Shown: piece by piece, positions 17,474 through 26,945 of the stretch
How the letters are laid out: each line of letters starts with the position of its first letter
Numbering within the stretch: the stretch's first letter is position 1
Assembly (NCBI RefSeq): GCF_000517425.1
Contig: NZ_CP006569.1
Location: 2,594,760 to 2,658,759 of the forward strand
DNA: 64,000 bases
Direction of reading: 5' to 3'
Source: Sodalis praecaptivus
GTDB taxonomy: Bacteria > Pseudomonadota > Gammaproteobacteria > Enterobacterales > Enterobacteriaceae
Made by a program: the position numbers and the translations under genes
The notes under the pieces: generated by a model
What the model was told of the DNA's origin: nothing
Seen by the model: only the letters and a program-made list of their open reading frames with translations
The model's database searches: none

Positions 17474-17494
17474 CGGGTGCGCTGCGCCCGTTTT
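17474..17494 (+). terminator. Attenuator-like hairpin between ahpC and ahpF
   Basis: CGGGTGC (17474-17480) pairs with GCGCCCG (17484-17490), including one G-T pair, and is followed directly by TTTT. Partial termination here would give more AhpC than AhpF. Confidence 0.6.
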
Positions 17495-17512
17495 AGCCTC
17501 CCGGGAGAGACC

Positions 17513-19081
17513 ATGCTCGACACTACGATGAAAACCCAACTCAAAGCCTACCTTGAGAAATTGACCAAACCGGTTGAGTTAGTTGCCACACTGGATGAGG
17601 GCGCCAAATCCGCCGAAATCCGCGGGCTGCTGACGGATATCGCCGACTTGTCGGACAAGGTGAGCTGGCGGGAAGATAATCAGCTGCCGGTACGCAAGCC
17701 CTCTTTCCGGGTGGCGAATCCCGGCGTGGATCACGGGCCGCGCTTTGCCGGTTCACCGCTGGGCCATGAATTCACCTCGCTGGTGTTGGCGCTGCTGCAA
17801 ACCGGCGGACACCCCTCCCGGGAAGCGCAGTCGCTGCTGGATCAGATTCGCCAGCTCGACGGCGAGTTCCATTTTGAAACCTATTACTCCCTGACCTGCC
17901 ACAATTGCCCGGACGTGGTGCAGGCCCTGAACCTAATGGCGATACTGAATCCGCGCATTCACCATACGGCGATTGACGGCGGCGCGTTCCAAAACGAGAT
18001 TCAGGAACGCAACATCATGGGCGTGCCGGCCGTGTTCATGAACGGCGAATCGTTCGGCCAGGGACGCATGACGTTGAGTGAAATCGTCAACAAGATTGAT
18101 ACCGGCGCGGCGGCCCGTGCGGCGCAGGCGCTTAATCAGCGCGAGGTGTATGACGTGCTGATCGTCGGCAGCGGTCCTGCCGGCGCGGCGGCGGCGGTCT
18201 ATTCCGCCCGTAAAGGGATCCGTACCGGTCTGCTGGGCGAACGCTTTGGCGGTCAGGTACTGGATACCGTCGATATCGAAAACTACATTTCGGTGCCCAA
18301 AACCGAAGGCGCCAGACTGGCCACGTCGCTGAAAGCCCACGTGGATGAGTATGATGTCGACGTCATTGATGTGCAAAGCGCCAGCAGGCTCATTCCCGCC
18401 GCCGCGCCGGGCCAGCCGCATCAGATTGAAACCGCCTCCGGGGCGCGCCTGACGGCCCGCAGCCTCATTATCGCCACCGGCGCGCGCTGGCGGAATATGA
18501 ACGTGCCGGGCGAGGAGCTTTATCGTACCCGCGGCGTGACCTACTGCCCGCACTGCGACGGTCCACTGTTCAAGGGCAAGCGGGTGGCGGTCATCGGCGG
18601 CGGCAACTCCGGCGTGGAAGCGGCCATCGACTTGGCTGGCCTGGTGGAACATGTCACCTTGCTGGAATTTGCGCCGGCCATGCGCGCCGACGCCGTGCTG
18701 CAGGCGAAATTACGTAGTCTGAACAACGTCGATATTTTGCTCAACGCCCAGACGCTGGAAGTGACGGGCGACGGCACCAAGCTCACCGGCCTGCGCTATA
18801 AAGATCGTGTCAGCCACGGTGAACATGAGCTGGCCGTCGCGGGTATTTTTGTGCAAATCGGCCTACTGCCCAACACCCAGTGGCTGGAGGGAACGGTGGA
18901 ACGCAATCAGACGGGCGAAATCCTTATTGACGCCAAATGTGAAACCAGCGTGAAAGGCATTTTTGCCGCCGGCGACTGCACTAGCGTGCCCTACAAGCAG
19001 ATAATCATTGCGGCCGGCGAAGGCGCCAAAGCCTCATTGAGCGCCTTCGATTACCTGATCCGCAATACGCCGGTGGTGTAA
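17513..19081 (+). CDS. ahpF: Alkyl hydroperoxide reductase subunit F
   Basis: A 522-residue flavoprotein disulfide reductase that transfers electrons from NADH to AhpC. It has an N-terminal double-thioredoxin domain with active CxxC Cys129-Cys132 (LTCHNC), the FAD site [10 protein letters not shown] near residue 218, the NAD site GGGNSG, and the TrxR-type CPHC near residue 345. The start at 17513 follows GGGAGAGACC; the open frame begins 12 codons earlier, within the attenuator. Length fits E. coli AhpF (521). Confidence 0.97.
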   Translation: MLDTTMKTQLKAYLEKLTKPVELVATLDEGAKSAEIRGLLTDIADLSDKVSWREDNQLPVRKPSFRVANPGVDHGPRFAGSPLGHEFTSLVLALLQTGGHPSREAQSLLDQIRQLDGEFHFETYYSLTCHNCPDVVQALNLMAILNPRIHHTAIDGGAFQNEIQERNIMGVPAVFMNGESFGQGRMTLSEIVNKIDTGAAARAAQALNQREVYDVLIVGSGPAGAAAAVYSARKGIRTGLLGERFGGQVLDTVDIENYISVPKTEGARLATSLKAHVDEYDVDVIDVQSASRLIPAAAPGQPHQIETASGARLTARSLIIATGARWRNMNVPGEELYRTRGVTYCPHCDGPLFKGKRVAVIGGGNSGVEAAIDLAGLVEHVTLLEFAPAMRADAVLQAKLRSLNNVDILLNAQTLEVTGDGTKLTGLRYKDRVSHGEHELAVAGIFVQIGLLPNTQWLEGTVERNQTGEILIDAKCETSVKGIFAAGDCTSVPYKQIIIAAGEGAKASLSAFDYLIRNTPVV

Positions 19082-19096
19082 GCCGCGCTCCGCTGT

Positions 19097-19127
19097 CAAA
19101 CAGGCGACCCGCAAGGTCGCCTGTTTG
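19097..19127 (+). terminator. Strong terminator hairpin after ahpF
   Basis: CAAACAGGCGACC (19097-19109) pairs perfectly over 13 bp with GGTCGCCTGTTTG (19115-19127) around a 5-base loop, 15 bases after the ahpF stop. Confidence 0.85.
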
Positions 19128-19454
19128 TGTGCCAACGCTCTGGCGCCGCTGCCTCTCCCCAAGCCGTTTTTAGCGTTAAACGCCGCTTTATCCCCGCGCG
19201 CCTCAGGCGCCGCCTGCTGGGCGGCTATGGTCGTTGCGGCTTCGCGGTTCCTTAACGTTTACCCTTAAACACCGTCCTCTTCGGGCTAGCATTTTGCGAC
19301 GACGCGTCAAGTTATCAATCCCTAGCGCGCGGCAATATCATATTTTCACACGTCGATGTGAAGGCCACCATTTTTTAAAGTCTATAAAAATCAGATAACA
19401 AGCGTCTAAATCCCGTCATATGCCCGTTGGTTTTTCGTGAATACCATCATAGTA
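19128..19454. other. Spacer before the otn operon
   Basis: No gene is visible. It becomes A/T-rich from about 19330. It holds the dyad TTCACA-N6-TGTGAA near 19346-19363, related in sequence to the TGTGA-type repeats nearer to otnK; this is not the CRP arrangement, because the arms face the wrong way. Confidence 0.4.
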
Positions 19455-19495
19455 ATGTGAAAGTAGTTCTCACATAATTTAACGTATTCTCACAT
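19455..19495. promoter_or_regulatory. TTCTCACAT repeats upstream of otnK (putative DeoR-type operator)
   Basis: TTCTCACAT occurs at 19467-19475 and again at 19487-19495, exactly 20 bp apart. An inverted ATGTGA at 19455-19460 makes a dyad with the first copy. The site lies 20-60 bases before the otnK start. Multiple helix-phased repeats suit a DeoR-family repressor, and one is encoded in the operon. Confidence 0.55.
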
Positions 19496-19514
19496 CAGCA
19501 AGGAAACGGCTAAT

Positions 19515-20774
19515 ATGGCCTTCAGGCTTGGCGTTATTGCCGACGATTTTACCGGGGCGACGGATATCGCCAGCTTTCTCGCCGCCGCCGGCTGGCGGGT
19601 GACGCAAGTGAACGGCGTGCCGACGCAGGCGCTGTCGACGCCCGCCGATGCGGTGGTTGTCTCGCTGAAAACCCGCTCTTGTCCGGCGCAGGAGGCGGTA
19701 TCCCTGTCGCTGCAAAGCGCGCGCTGGCTCCGTGAACAGGGGTGTGAACAGCTCTATTTTAAATATTGCTCCACGTTCGATTCCACGGCGCAGGGCAATA
19801 TCGGCCCGGTGACCGATGCGCTGCTGGCGGAAACGGGGCAAACCATGGCCGTCCTCTGCCCGGCGCTGCCGGTCAATGGCCGCACGGTGGTGCATGGCTA
19901 TCTATTCGTTTTCGACCAGTTGCTGAGTGAATCCAGCCTGCGTCATCATCCGGTTACGCCGATGACCGACGCCAATCTATTGCGCCTGATGGATGCCCAA
20001 TCCGCGGGGCAAACGGGCCTGCTGCCGCTCGCCAGTATTCGCCAGGGGCAGGCGGCGATACGCCAGCGCCTTGAGGTGCTGCAACAACAAGGTTGCCGCT
20101 ACGTCGTGGCCGACACGCTCGACGAAAACGATTTGGCGGCCCTCGCCGCCGCATTGCCGGCGTCGGTGCTGCTGACCGGCGGCTCCGGGCTCGGCGGCGC
20201 CATTGCCGCCCACGCGACCGGCCAGCACGCCGCGGCGCAAACCCGAGAGACGCCGCCCCGCGCGGGCCGCGGCGTTGTTTTGTCCGGCAGCTGTTCGCAG
20301 ATGACCAATCGGCAAGTCGCCTGGTACCAACAACATGCGCCGGCGCGCGCGCTGGATATCGCCCGCTGCCGCCAGAATGCCGAAGACTATGCCCGTGAGA
20401 TGGCGCAGTGGGTCAGTGCGCAGCCCGATTTTCCCGCGCCGCTCCTGTATGCCACCGATGCGCCGGAGGTGGTTCAACGCTTGCGCCAGCGCTATCCCGG
20501 CGAAGATATCGGCGCGATGATCGAAGCCTGCTTCGCCCGTATCGCCACCCTGCTGTGCGAGCAAGGCTTTAGTAAATTTATCGTCGCCGGCGGCGAAACC
20601 TCGAGTTTGATCGCACAAAAGCTGGGGGTGACGGCTTTCACTCTCGGAGACACTATCGCGCCAGGCGTACCCTGGGTGCGGGATTTGCACCGGCCGCTGT
20701 GGCTGGCGCTGAAATCAGGCAATTTTGGCACCACCGATTTTTTCAGTAAAGCACAGGAACTTTATCATGACTGA
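19515..20774 (+). CDS. otnK: 3-oxo-tetronate kinase, four-carbon acid sugar kinase family
   Basis: A 419-residue member of the four-carbon acid sugar kinase family (formerly DUF1537). Visible are the N-terminal IADDFTGATDIASFL motif, YFKYCSTFDST, and the C-terminal nucleotide-binding VAGGETSS and LKSGNFG motifs. OtnK phosphorylates 3-oxo-tetronate (2-dehydro-erythronate type acids) to the 4-phosphate, which OtnC then decarboxylates to DHAP. AAGGAAACGGCTAAT precedes the ATG. It overlaps otnC by 8 bases. E. coli YgbK is the corresponding gene. Confidence 0.9.
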   Translation: MAFRLGVIADDFTGATDIASFLAAAGWRVTQVNGVPTQALSTPADAVVVSLKTRSCPAQEAVSLSLQSARWLREQGCEQLYFKYCSTFDSTAQGNIGPVTDALLAETGQTMAVLCPALPVNGRTVVHGYLFVFDQLLSESSLRHHPVTPMTDANLLRLMDAQSAGQTGLLPLASIRQGQAAIRQRLEVLQQQGCRYVVADTLDENDLAALAAALPASVLLTGGSGLGGAIAAHATGQHAAAQTRETPPRAGRGVVLSGSCSQMTNRQVAWYQQHAPARALDIARCRQNAEDYAREMAQWVSAQPDFPAPLLYATDAPEVVQRLRQRYPGEDIGAMIEACFARIATLLCEQGFSKFIVAGGETSSLIAQKLGVTAFTLGDTIAPGVPWVRDLHRPLWLALKSGNFGTTDFFSKAQELYHD

Positions 20775-21408
20775 AGCCGAATTACGTGAGCAGATGGTCT
20801 CCCTGGCCCATTCGCTGTTTATGCGCGGTTATAGCAGCGGCGGCGCCGGGAATATCAGTTGTCGTCTGCCCGACGGGGGCTTTCTCGTCACGCCCACCAA
20901 CTCCAGTTTTGGTGCGCTTGACCCGGAACGACTCAGCAAATTGGATGAACAGGGGGAGTGGGTCGCCGGGGATAAACCCTCCAAGGAAGCGGTCATGCAC
21001 CGGGCGTTTTATCGCGAGCGGCCGCAAACCGGCGGGGTGGTGCATTTGCACTCGCCGTCCTTGACCGCGCTGTCTTGCCTGCCGGGGCTGGATGCCGCCA
21101 ACTGTCTGCCGCCGATCACGCCCTATTACGTGATGCGCGTGGGAACCTTGCCGCTGGTGCCCTATTTTCGCCCGGGGGATCCGGCGCTGGCGCAGGCGAT
21201 AGGCGCGCTGGCGCCGAGCCATAACGCCATGTTGCTGGCCAATCATGGGCCGGTGGTTGGCGGCGGCAGTCTGCGGGAAGCGGTGTTTAACGCCGAGGAG
21301 CTGGAAGACACCGCGCGCTTATACTTCACCCTCCTGCCCCACGGCATGGTGACGTTGACCGCGGAGCAGATCCACGAATTGAATGTCACTTTTAAACGCC
21401 CTGCGTAA
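20767..21408 (+). CDS. otnC: 3-oxo-tetronate 4-phosphate decarboxylase, class II aldolase family
   Basis: A 213-residue class II aldolase/adducin-fold metal enzyme. Metal/catalytic residues are visible as Glu74 (SKEAVMH), His93 and His95 (HLHSP), and His160 (ANHGPV). N-terminal SSGGAGNIS and TPTNSSFGALDP are family hallmarks. OtnC decarboxylates 3-oxo-tetronate 4-phosphate to dihydroxyacetone phosphate. ATG 20767 overlaps the end of otnK by 8 bases; the ORF upstream of this ATG is only the otnK shadow. E. coli YgbL is the counterpart. Confidence 0.9.
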   Translation: MTEAELREQMVSLAHSLFMRGYSSGGAGNISCRLPDGGFLVTPTNSSFGALDPERLSKLDEQGEWVAGDKPSKEAVMHRAFYRERPQTGGVVHLHSPSLTALSCLPGLDAANCLPPITPYYVMRVGTLPLVPYFRPGDPALAQAIGALAPSHNAMLLANHGPVVGGGSLREAVFNAEELEDTARLYFTLLPHGMVTLTAEQIHELNVTFKRPA

Positions 21409-21419
21409 CGAGAATCGAG

Positions 21420-22190
21420 ATGCTGCCAGAAGAGCGCCAAAGTTTTATTTATAGCTATCTCTACCAGCACGCCTATGTGACCTTTTCGGCGCTGGCGCAG
21501 CTACTGAATGTCTCGCATATGACGATTCGCCGCGATATTCAAATGCTGGAGAAAGACGGTAAAGTCACCATTATCAGCGGTGGCGCGAAATTAAACGAGG
21601 CGCTGAAGCAAGAATTACCCTGGCAGGAAAAAGCGCAATTGCATCATCAAACCAAACGCAATATTGCGCGGGTGGCGGAAACATTGGTGGAATCCGGCCA
21701 GGTTATTTATTTGGATGCCGGCACCACCACCTATGAAATCGCGCGCAGTATCGGGGACCAATTAAAAAAAGTGACGATAGTGACGAACGATTTCACCATC
21801 GGTGACTACCTCATGGAGCGTCAGCATATTACGTTCTTTCATACCGGCGGACAGGTGGATCGCCGTAACCGATCTTGTATCGGTAATAGCGCCGCCGCTT
21901 TTATCCGCGGTCTGAATTTAGATATCGCGTTTATTAGCACCAGTTCGTGGGATATCGAACACGGTCTCTCCACCCCCGATGAGGGGAAAGCGCTGGTGAA
22001 ACAGGCGGCGCTGGCCAGTTCACGCCGCAACGTGCTGGTGTCCGATAGCAGCAAATACGGTAAATACGGCATGTTTCATATTTGCCCGCTGCAAGCCTTT
22101 GACGACATTATTCACGATGATTTATTGCCGGAGGAATTACAGGAAAAAATCAAACAACTTGCTATTAACCTGCATGTGGTAAAGAGCTGA
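21420..22190 (+). CDS. DeoR family transcriptional regulator (YgbI-like)
   Basis: A 256-residue DeoR-type regulator. The N-terminal helix-turn-helix (about 21-49) reads VTFSALAQLLNVSHMTIRR, and the sugar-phosphate-sensing domain has LDAGTTTYEIAR and TNDFTIGDYL motifs. It lies 11 bases after otnC in the same direction and probably represses the operon until a phosphorylated intermediate binds. E. coli ygbI next to ygbJKLMN is the closest known arrangement, although there the regulator is divergent, whereas here it is inside the operon. Confidence 0.88.
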   Translation: MLPEERQSFIYSYLYQHAYVTFSALAQLLNVSHMTIRRDIQMLEKDGKVTIISGGAKLNEALKQELPWQEKAQLHHQTKRNIARVAETLVESGQVIYLDAGTTTYEIARSIGDQLKKVTIVTNDFTIGDYLMERQHITFFHTGGQVDRRNRSCIGNSAAAFIRGLNLDIAFISTSSWDIEHGLSTPDEGKALVKQAALASSRRNVLVSDSSKYGKYGMFHICPLQAFDDIIHDDLLPEELQEKIKQLAINLHVVKS

Positions 22191-22288
22191 ACCACAACAC
22201 AGCGGCATCCTAATAACAAGCGCACGCGACGGCGCCGAATAAATTTCATTCAATATCATGGCCTGTACCCTGCGGGTCAGGAGGACAT

Positions 22289-23644
22289 ATGCATTTTGAT
22301 TATACACAATTCTTGTGGTTAATAGGCTCCATTGCGGTATTAATCATCTTGATAACCCGGTTTAAATTCCATCCGTTTCTCGCGTTGATTATCGCGGCGG
22401 GATTCTTGGGTATCGCCGCCGGTCTGTCGCCGGTCACCACGATTAAAAGCTTTGAAAAAGGGTTTGGCGGCGTGCTGGCCTCGACGGGGTTGGTGGTAGG
22501 GCTAGGCACTATGCTCGGCGGCGTCCTGCTGGAAACCGGCGGCGCGGATAAGATAGCCAATACCTTTATCCGCCTGGGCCCGGCCCGCACGATCCCCGCG
22601 ACCATCTGCGTGGCGGCGCTGATTATCGGCCTGCCCCATTTATTCGACGTGAGCTTTGTGATGCTGGTGCCGCTGGTGTACGCCATCGCCCGACGCACCA
22701 AAACCCCGCTGATGCGCGTGGGTATCCCGATGGCCGCCGGTCTGTATGTTGCCCACGGTCTGCTGCTGCCGCACCCGGCACCGACGCTGGCGATGACCAC
22801 CTATCATGCCGATGCGGGTATGGCGATGTTTTACGGCCTCATCGTCGCGGTACCGATGGCCATACTGTCTGGTCCGGTCTTTACCCATCTGGCGATGAAA
22901 TATTTTCCCGAACTGAGCCATACGGGCACCGATGAGCAGCCGCTGGCGCCGCCGACCGCCCATACCGAGGGCAAACGCGAACCGTCTTTCGCCCTGTCGA
23001 TGTTTACCATCCTGCTGCCGCCGCTGCTGATGATGATCCGCACGCTGCTCAGCCACGCTATTGCGCCGGAAAACCCGCTCGCGCAACTGATCAACGCCGT
23101 TGGCGACCCGATTGTCTCTTTGCTGGTGGCGGTGCTGTTTTCTCTGTACGCCCTCGGCGTGCGCTCCGGCTATAGTATGCAGCAATTGCAGAAAATTCTC
23201 GGTAAAAGCCTGGGACCGGCCGCGGCGGTGATCCTGATTCTGGGCGCCGGCGGCGGTTTCAAAGAAATGCTGTTGGCCACCCACGTTAGTACGCTTATCG
23301 CCGACTGGGCCGTGCATTGGAATATCTCGCCGTTGGTGCTGGCCTGGCTGGTGGCGGCCCTGATCCGCATCGCCATCGGCTCCGCCACGGTGGCGGTCGT
23401 CACCACCGCCGGCATCGTCGCGCCGCTGGCCGCCAATAGCGGCGTGAATCTGGAATTACTGGTATTAGCCACCAGCACCGGCGGGTTGATGCTGTCGCAC
23501 GTCAACGACTCCGGCTTCTGGCTGTTTAAAGAGTATTTCCGTCTTACCGTAAGCCAGACGCTGAAAAGCTGGACGCTGCTGGTGTCCTTCCAGTCGCTGC
23601 TGGGGCTGCTGCTGGTGTTACTGCTGAATTTACTGATTGCCTAA
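22289..23644 (+). CDS. GntP family permease (YgbN-like)
   Basis: A 451-residue, strongly hydrophobic GntP-family transporter with about 12-14 membrane segments. Motifs such as FGGVLASTGLVVGLGTMLG, FDVSFVMLVPLVYAIARR and LMLSHVNDSGFW are characteristic of gluconate-type permeases. It presumably imports the four-carbon acid sugar (threonate/erythronate type) used by otnK and otnC. GTCAGGAGG lies just before ATG 22289. It is followed 15 bases later by the SAF-domain dehydrogenase. Confidence 0.9.
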   Translation: MHFDYTQFLWLIGSIAVLIILITRFKFHPFLALIIAAGFLGIAAGLSPVTTIKSFEKGFGGVLASTGLVVGLGTMLGGVLLETGGADKIANTFIRLGPARTIPATICVAALIIGLPHLFDVSFVMLVPLVYAIARRTKTPLMRVGIPMAAGLYVAHGLLLPHPAPTLAMTTYHADAGMAMFYGLIVAVPMAILSGPVFTHLAMKYFPELSHTGTDEQPLAPPTAHTEGKREPSFALSMFTILLPPLLMMIRTLLSHAIAPENPLAQLINAVGDPIVSLLVAVLFSLYALGVRSGYSMQQLQKILGKSLGPAAAVILILGAGGGFKEMLLATHVSTLIADWAVHWNISPLVLAWLVAALIRIAIGSATVAVVTTAGIVAPLAANSGVNLELLVLATSTGGLMLSHVNDSGFWLFKEYFRLTVSQTLKSWTLLVSFQSLLGLLLVLLLNLLIA

Positions 23645-23659
23645 TAACGAGGTATTACC

Positions 23660-25030
23660 ATGAATTACCATTTACTGTTTGACGCTCTGGGTAGCCGTCG
23701 CATCCGCATCGCCGTCACCGGCGCCAGCGGGGGATTTGCCCGCTCGCTGTTGGCGCAGTGCCGCGCTATCCCGGCGATTGAGATCGTGGCGCTGTGCGAT
23801 CTGAACACCGACGGCACCCAGGCGCTGTTGAGCGCCCTGCACTATCGCGACCAGGATAGCCGCGTTTGCGCGTCGGAGCGGGACGTGCGTCACTGCCAGC
23901 AGAACGGCGAACTGGCGATCATCAGCGACTACCGGCTACTGTCGGCGCTGACGTTCGATATGGTGGTCGAGGCCACCGGCAAGCCCGAGGTCAGCATCGA
24001 CATCGCCGTTAGCGCCATCAAGCGCGGCATTCACGTCGGCATGGTCAGTAAAGAAACCGACTCGGTGGCTGGCCCCTGGCTGAATCGCCTGGCGGCGCAG
24101 CATAACGCCGTTTACACCACGGTGGACGGCGATCAGCCCAGTAATTTGATTGGCCTCTACACCTGGGCGAAAGTGCTGGGCCTGGAGGTGATTGCCGCCG
24201 GTAAATCCAGCGAATATGACTATATCTATCATCAGGACAGCGGCCGTCTGGCCTATACCGATAAAACCGTCGACGTCCCGCAGCTGTCCGCGCTGTGGTC
24301 GCTGCCGGAGCAGAATGTCGCGGCTACGCTGCGCCAGCGTAGCGAAGCGCTGGCGATGCTGCCGCAAAGCGCGACGCCCGATTATTGCGAAATGAACGTG
24401 GTGGCCAATTCGCTCGGCTTCGTGCCCGCCACGCCGACGTTGAACTACCCGCTCTGCCATATCCATGAGCTGGCGGATGTGTTTATCCCGCGCGAGGACG
24501 GCGGCATACTGACCCAAACCGGCGTGGTGGATGTGTTCAACTGCCTGCGCCGCCACGACGAAGCCAGCTTCGGCGGCGGGGTGTTTATCGTGGTGCGCTG
24601 TAGCGACGAAGAGACCTGGCACATGCTGGCGGAAAAAGGCCATGTGGTCAGCCGCAACCGACGTTATGCCGCGCTGTACCTGCCTTATCACATCATGGGG
24701 CTGGAATCGCCCATCAGTCTCTTTTCCGCCGTGCTGCACCATCGTCCGTCCGGCGCCCACGATCAGCAGGTTCACGCGGTGATGGCCGGCTACGCGGAGC
24801 GGCCGCTGGCCAAGGGCGAAACGCTGACGATGGGCGGTCACCATCATACCATCGACCATGTGAGCGCCCGACTGCTGGCAAAAGCCGACGCCGAAGGCGT
24901 TGCGCCCTTCTATCTGCTGGCCAACAAGACGCTGACACAGGATGTCGCGGCGGGTGAACTTATCCCGCTATCGGCCCTGGCGTTGGAGGATTCCTTACTC
25001 TATACCGCCTGGCGTGAAACGGCGCTGTAA
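23660..25030 (+). CDS. SAF-domain, homoserine-dehydrogenase-like NAD(P)-dependent oxidoreductase
   Basis: A 456-residue protein with an N-terminal Rossmann motif (VTGASGGFARSLL, about 20-31), a homoserine-dehydrogenase-like middle (FDMVVEATGKPEVS; GMVSKETDSVAGP) and a C-terminal SAF-type domain (about 370-450). The family is poorly characterised; relatives occur near sugar-acid and polyol genes. It is the last gene of the otn operon, which lacks LtnD/DenD and OtnI. The natural guess is that it supplies the oxidised substrate for OtnK, but no sequence feature proves this. Start ATG 23660 follows ACGAGG. Confidence 0.75.
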   Translation: MNYHLLFDALGSRRIRIAVTGASGGFARSLLAQCRAIPAIEIVALCDLNTDGTQALLSALHYRDQDSRVCASERDVRHCQQNGELAIISDYRLLSALTFDMVVEATGKPEVSIDIAVSAIKRGIHVGMVSKETDSVAGPWLNRLAAQHNAVYTTVDGDQPSNLIGLYTWAKVLGLEVIAAGKSSEYDYIYHQDSGRLAYTDKTVDVPQLSALWSLPEQNVAATLRQRSEALAMLPQSATPDYCEMNVVANSLGFVPATPTLNYPLCHIHELADVFIPREDGGILTQTGVVDVFNCLRRHDEASFGGGVFIVVRCSDEETWHMLAEKGHVVSRNRRYAALYLPYHIMGLESPISLFSAVLHHRPSGAHDQQVHAVMAGYAERPLAKGETLTMGGHHHTIDHVSARLLAKADAEGVAPFYLLANKTLTQDVAAGELIPLSALALEDSLLYTAWRETAL

Positions 25031-25042
25031 CCCACTACCCAA

Positions 25043-25062
25043 GGCGCCCCGTTCGGGGCGCC
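25043..25062. terminator. Hairpin between convergent genes
   Basis: GGCGCCCC (25043-25050) and GGGGCGCC (25055-25062) form a perfect 8-bp stem with a GTTC loop, 12 bases after the SAF-gene stop and 31 before the stop of the convergent hydrolase gene. Confidence 0.65.
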
Positions 25063-25093
25063 GTCTCCCGCCGCGCCTGCCTGTTTGCGGGCG

Positions 25094-25981
25094 TCAAACC
25101 AGGTAATGCCTGAACCAGTCCAAGGTCCGCTGCCAGGCGAGCTCCGCCGCTGCCCGGTCATAGCGCGGCGTGGAATCGTTGTGAAAACCGTGATTAACGC
25201 CGGGATACACATAGCCCTGATAGGTTTTGCCCGCCGCCTTGAGCGCCGTTTCATAGGCCGGCCAGCCGTCGGTAATGGCCGTGTCCCGTTCAGCATAATG
25301 CAGCAGCAGCGGCGCCTTGATGCGGGGTACCTCCTCCGCTTTTGGCTGGCGGCCGTAAAAGGGTACCGCCGCGCCCAGTTCGGGATAGGCCACGGCGGCC
25401 GCATTCGCCACGCCGCCGCCATAGCAAAAACCGGTAATGCCCACCTTGCCGTTGCCGGCCGGATGCGCCGCCAGAAAGGGTATCGCGGCGAAAAAATCAT
25501 TCATCAGCTTAACCGGGTCAATCTGAGTCTGTAGCTCCCGGCCCTTATCGTCGTTGCCGGGATATCCCCCTACCGAACTCAGTCCGTCCGGCGCCAGGGC
25601 GATAAAGCCCGCCTTGGCGAGCCGGCGCGCCACATCTTCAATATAGGGATTAAGCCCGCGATTTTCGTGTACCACCACTACCGCGGCCGTCGGACCGGCC
25701 GCCTTGGCCGGGCGGACAAAATAGCCGCGTACCTGCCCGTGACCGTTCGGCGAAGGATAGTGGAGATATTCCGCCGCAATCGCCGGATCGGTAAACTCCA
25801 CCTGTTCGGCGAGCGCATAATTTGGACTCATTAGCGATAAAATTGACGCCGCCGTCAGGCCGCCAACGGCGTATTTCGCCGCTTTGGCGAGGAATTCGCG
25901 TTTAGTTATCCTGCCGTGGGCGTAATAGTCGTACAGTTCAAGCAGATCGGGATGAAAATCTTTCGCCGTCAGACGGGCCAT
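25094..25981 (-). CDS. yghX: Dienelactone hydrolase family protein, YghX-like
   Basis: A 295-residue hydrolase closely resembling remembered E. coli YghX, including the N-terminal RLTAKDF...KREFLAKAAKYAVGG export-type region and the YPSPNGHG block. The catalytic triad of the dienelactone hydrolase family is present: Cys186 (GFCYGGG), Asp233 and His264 (NHGFH). The N-terminus has KR rather than a twin-arginine pair before the hydrophobic stretch (residues 37-58), so Tat export is uncertain. In common E. coli laboratory strains yghX is broken; here the frame is intact. It is convergent with the otn operon. Confidence 0.85.
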   Translation of the reverse strand: MARLTAKDFHPDLLELYDYYAHGRITKREFLAKAAKYAVGGLTAASILSLMSPNYALAEQVEFTDPAIAAEYLHYPSPNGHGQVRGYFVRPAKAAGPTAAVVVVHENRGLNPYIEDVARRLAKAGFIALAPDGLSSVGGYPGNDDKGRELQTQIDPVKLMNDFFAAIPFLAAHPAGNGKVGITGFCYGGGVANAAAVAYPELGAAVPFYGRQPKAEEVPRIKAPLLLHYAERDTAITDGWPAYETALKAAGKTYQGYVYPGVNHGFHNDSTPRYDRAAAELAWQRTLDWFRHYLV

Positions 25982-26397
25982 GATGACTCTCCTCTACGCG
26001 GTGGGTTCGGTTATGACGTTAGCAAATTTTCGCCGCCCGTGCAGTAGCTGCGCGGCCCTCTTCATCACCACGCGGGCGTATTGCCCGCTTGCGTTCGCCT
26101 GAAGCTCGCAGCGCGGGAGAATAATCAGGCAGCTTCCCCCTTGCTGGGCACGGCCGCGATAACGCTCCCCACTGCCAGCAGCATTCGTTACTTATTGACG
26201 CGCGTAAGTGCAGGCGTCATCGTTTGGCTGCGTTAAAAGCAAAACGGGCCATGGGCCCGCGAACGCCATTTCGCCTGGAATCTCGCGCGCCGCCTCCCTT
26301 TTTTTAGCGGTAGGACTTGCGGCGCGAAGAAAAAAAATCACTTTCACATCCAGCGTTATTGACTCCGATATCACCGTCATTTTAGGCAGCCAATTAC
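25982..26397. other. 416-bp divergent spacer
   Basis: The region lies between yghX (leftward) and the acetyltransferase (rightward). It contains a short CGGGCC-ATG-GGCCCG hairpin near 26245-26260 and A-rich stretches around 26325-26340. No gene, repeat or recognised operator. Confidence 0.4.
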
Positions 26398-26862
26398 ATG
26401 AAACAGGACAACCACGTTATTCATATCAGCGACGTCGCCAACGACGCGGAAGAAAAGTTTATTCAACAACAATTGTGGTCGCATAATGCGCAATTCGAGG
26501 CCGTGGATATGCGCCCGTTACGCTTAACGGTAACCGCAGAAGCCGGCAATATTATCGCCGGGTTGCTCGCCAATACCTGGTGGGGGTCGCTTGAAGTACA
26601 GTATCTATGGATTGATGAACGGCATCGCTACGGTGGGCTCGGCCGACGTTTAATTCAGCAGGCGGAAGCGGAGGCCATTGCGCGCGGCTGCCATCAGGCC
26701 TATTTGGATACCTTTAGTTTCCAAGCGCTGGGCTTTTACCAAAAATTGGGCTATCGCCCTTACGGCCATCTCGCGGGCTATGCCCATAAACATACGCGGT
26801 ATTATTTGGCCAAACCGTTATCCGATGCGTCCAGGCAGCATGAAAACAACGGCGCCGCATGA
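26398..26862 (+). CDS. GNAT family N-acetyltransferase
   Basis: A 154-residue GNAT acetyltransferase. The acetyl-CoA binding motif A is RYGGLGRRLIQQAE (about residues 81-94), preceded by a beta-4 strand with VQYLWIDERHR, and followed by DTFSFQALGFYQKLGY, the usual motif B. The acceptor is unknown; family members of this shape modify small metabolites or antibiotics. No operon partner; the nearest genes face away. Ribosome binding site is weak. Confidence 0.8.
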   Translation: MKQDNHVIHISDVANDAEEKFIQQQLWSHNAQFEAVDMRPLRLTVTAEAGNIIAGLLANTWWGSLEVQYLWIDERHRYGGLGRRLIQQAEAEAIARGCHQAYLDTFSFQALGFYQKLGYRPYGHLAGYAHKHTRYYLAKPLSDASRQHENNGAA

Positions 26863-26945
26863 ACGATAAGCCCTCTTTGGCCCCGACGCGATATTAACCG
26901 CAGGCCAAAGCGCAATAGCGCGTTTAAGGCGCAAAGCCGCAGGGG

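Noticed and set aside
19346-19363. Possible CRP site (TTCACA-N6-TGTGAA) upstream of otnK
   Set aside because: The arms are in the opposite order to the CRP consensus TGTGA-N6-TCACA, so it was not called a CRP site.
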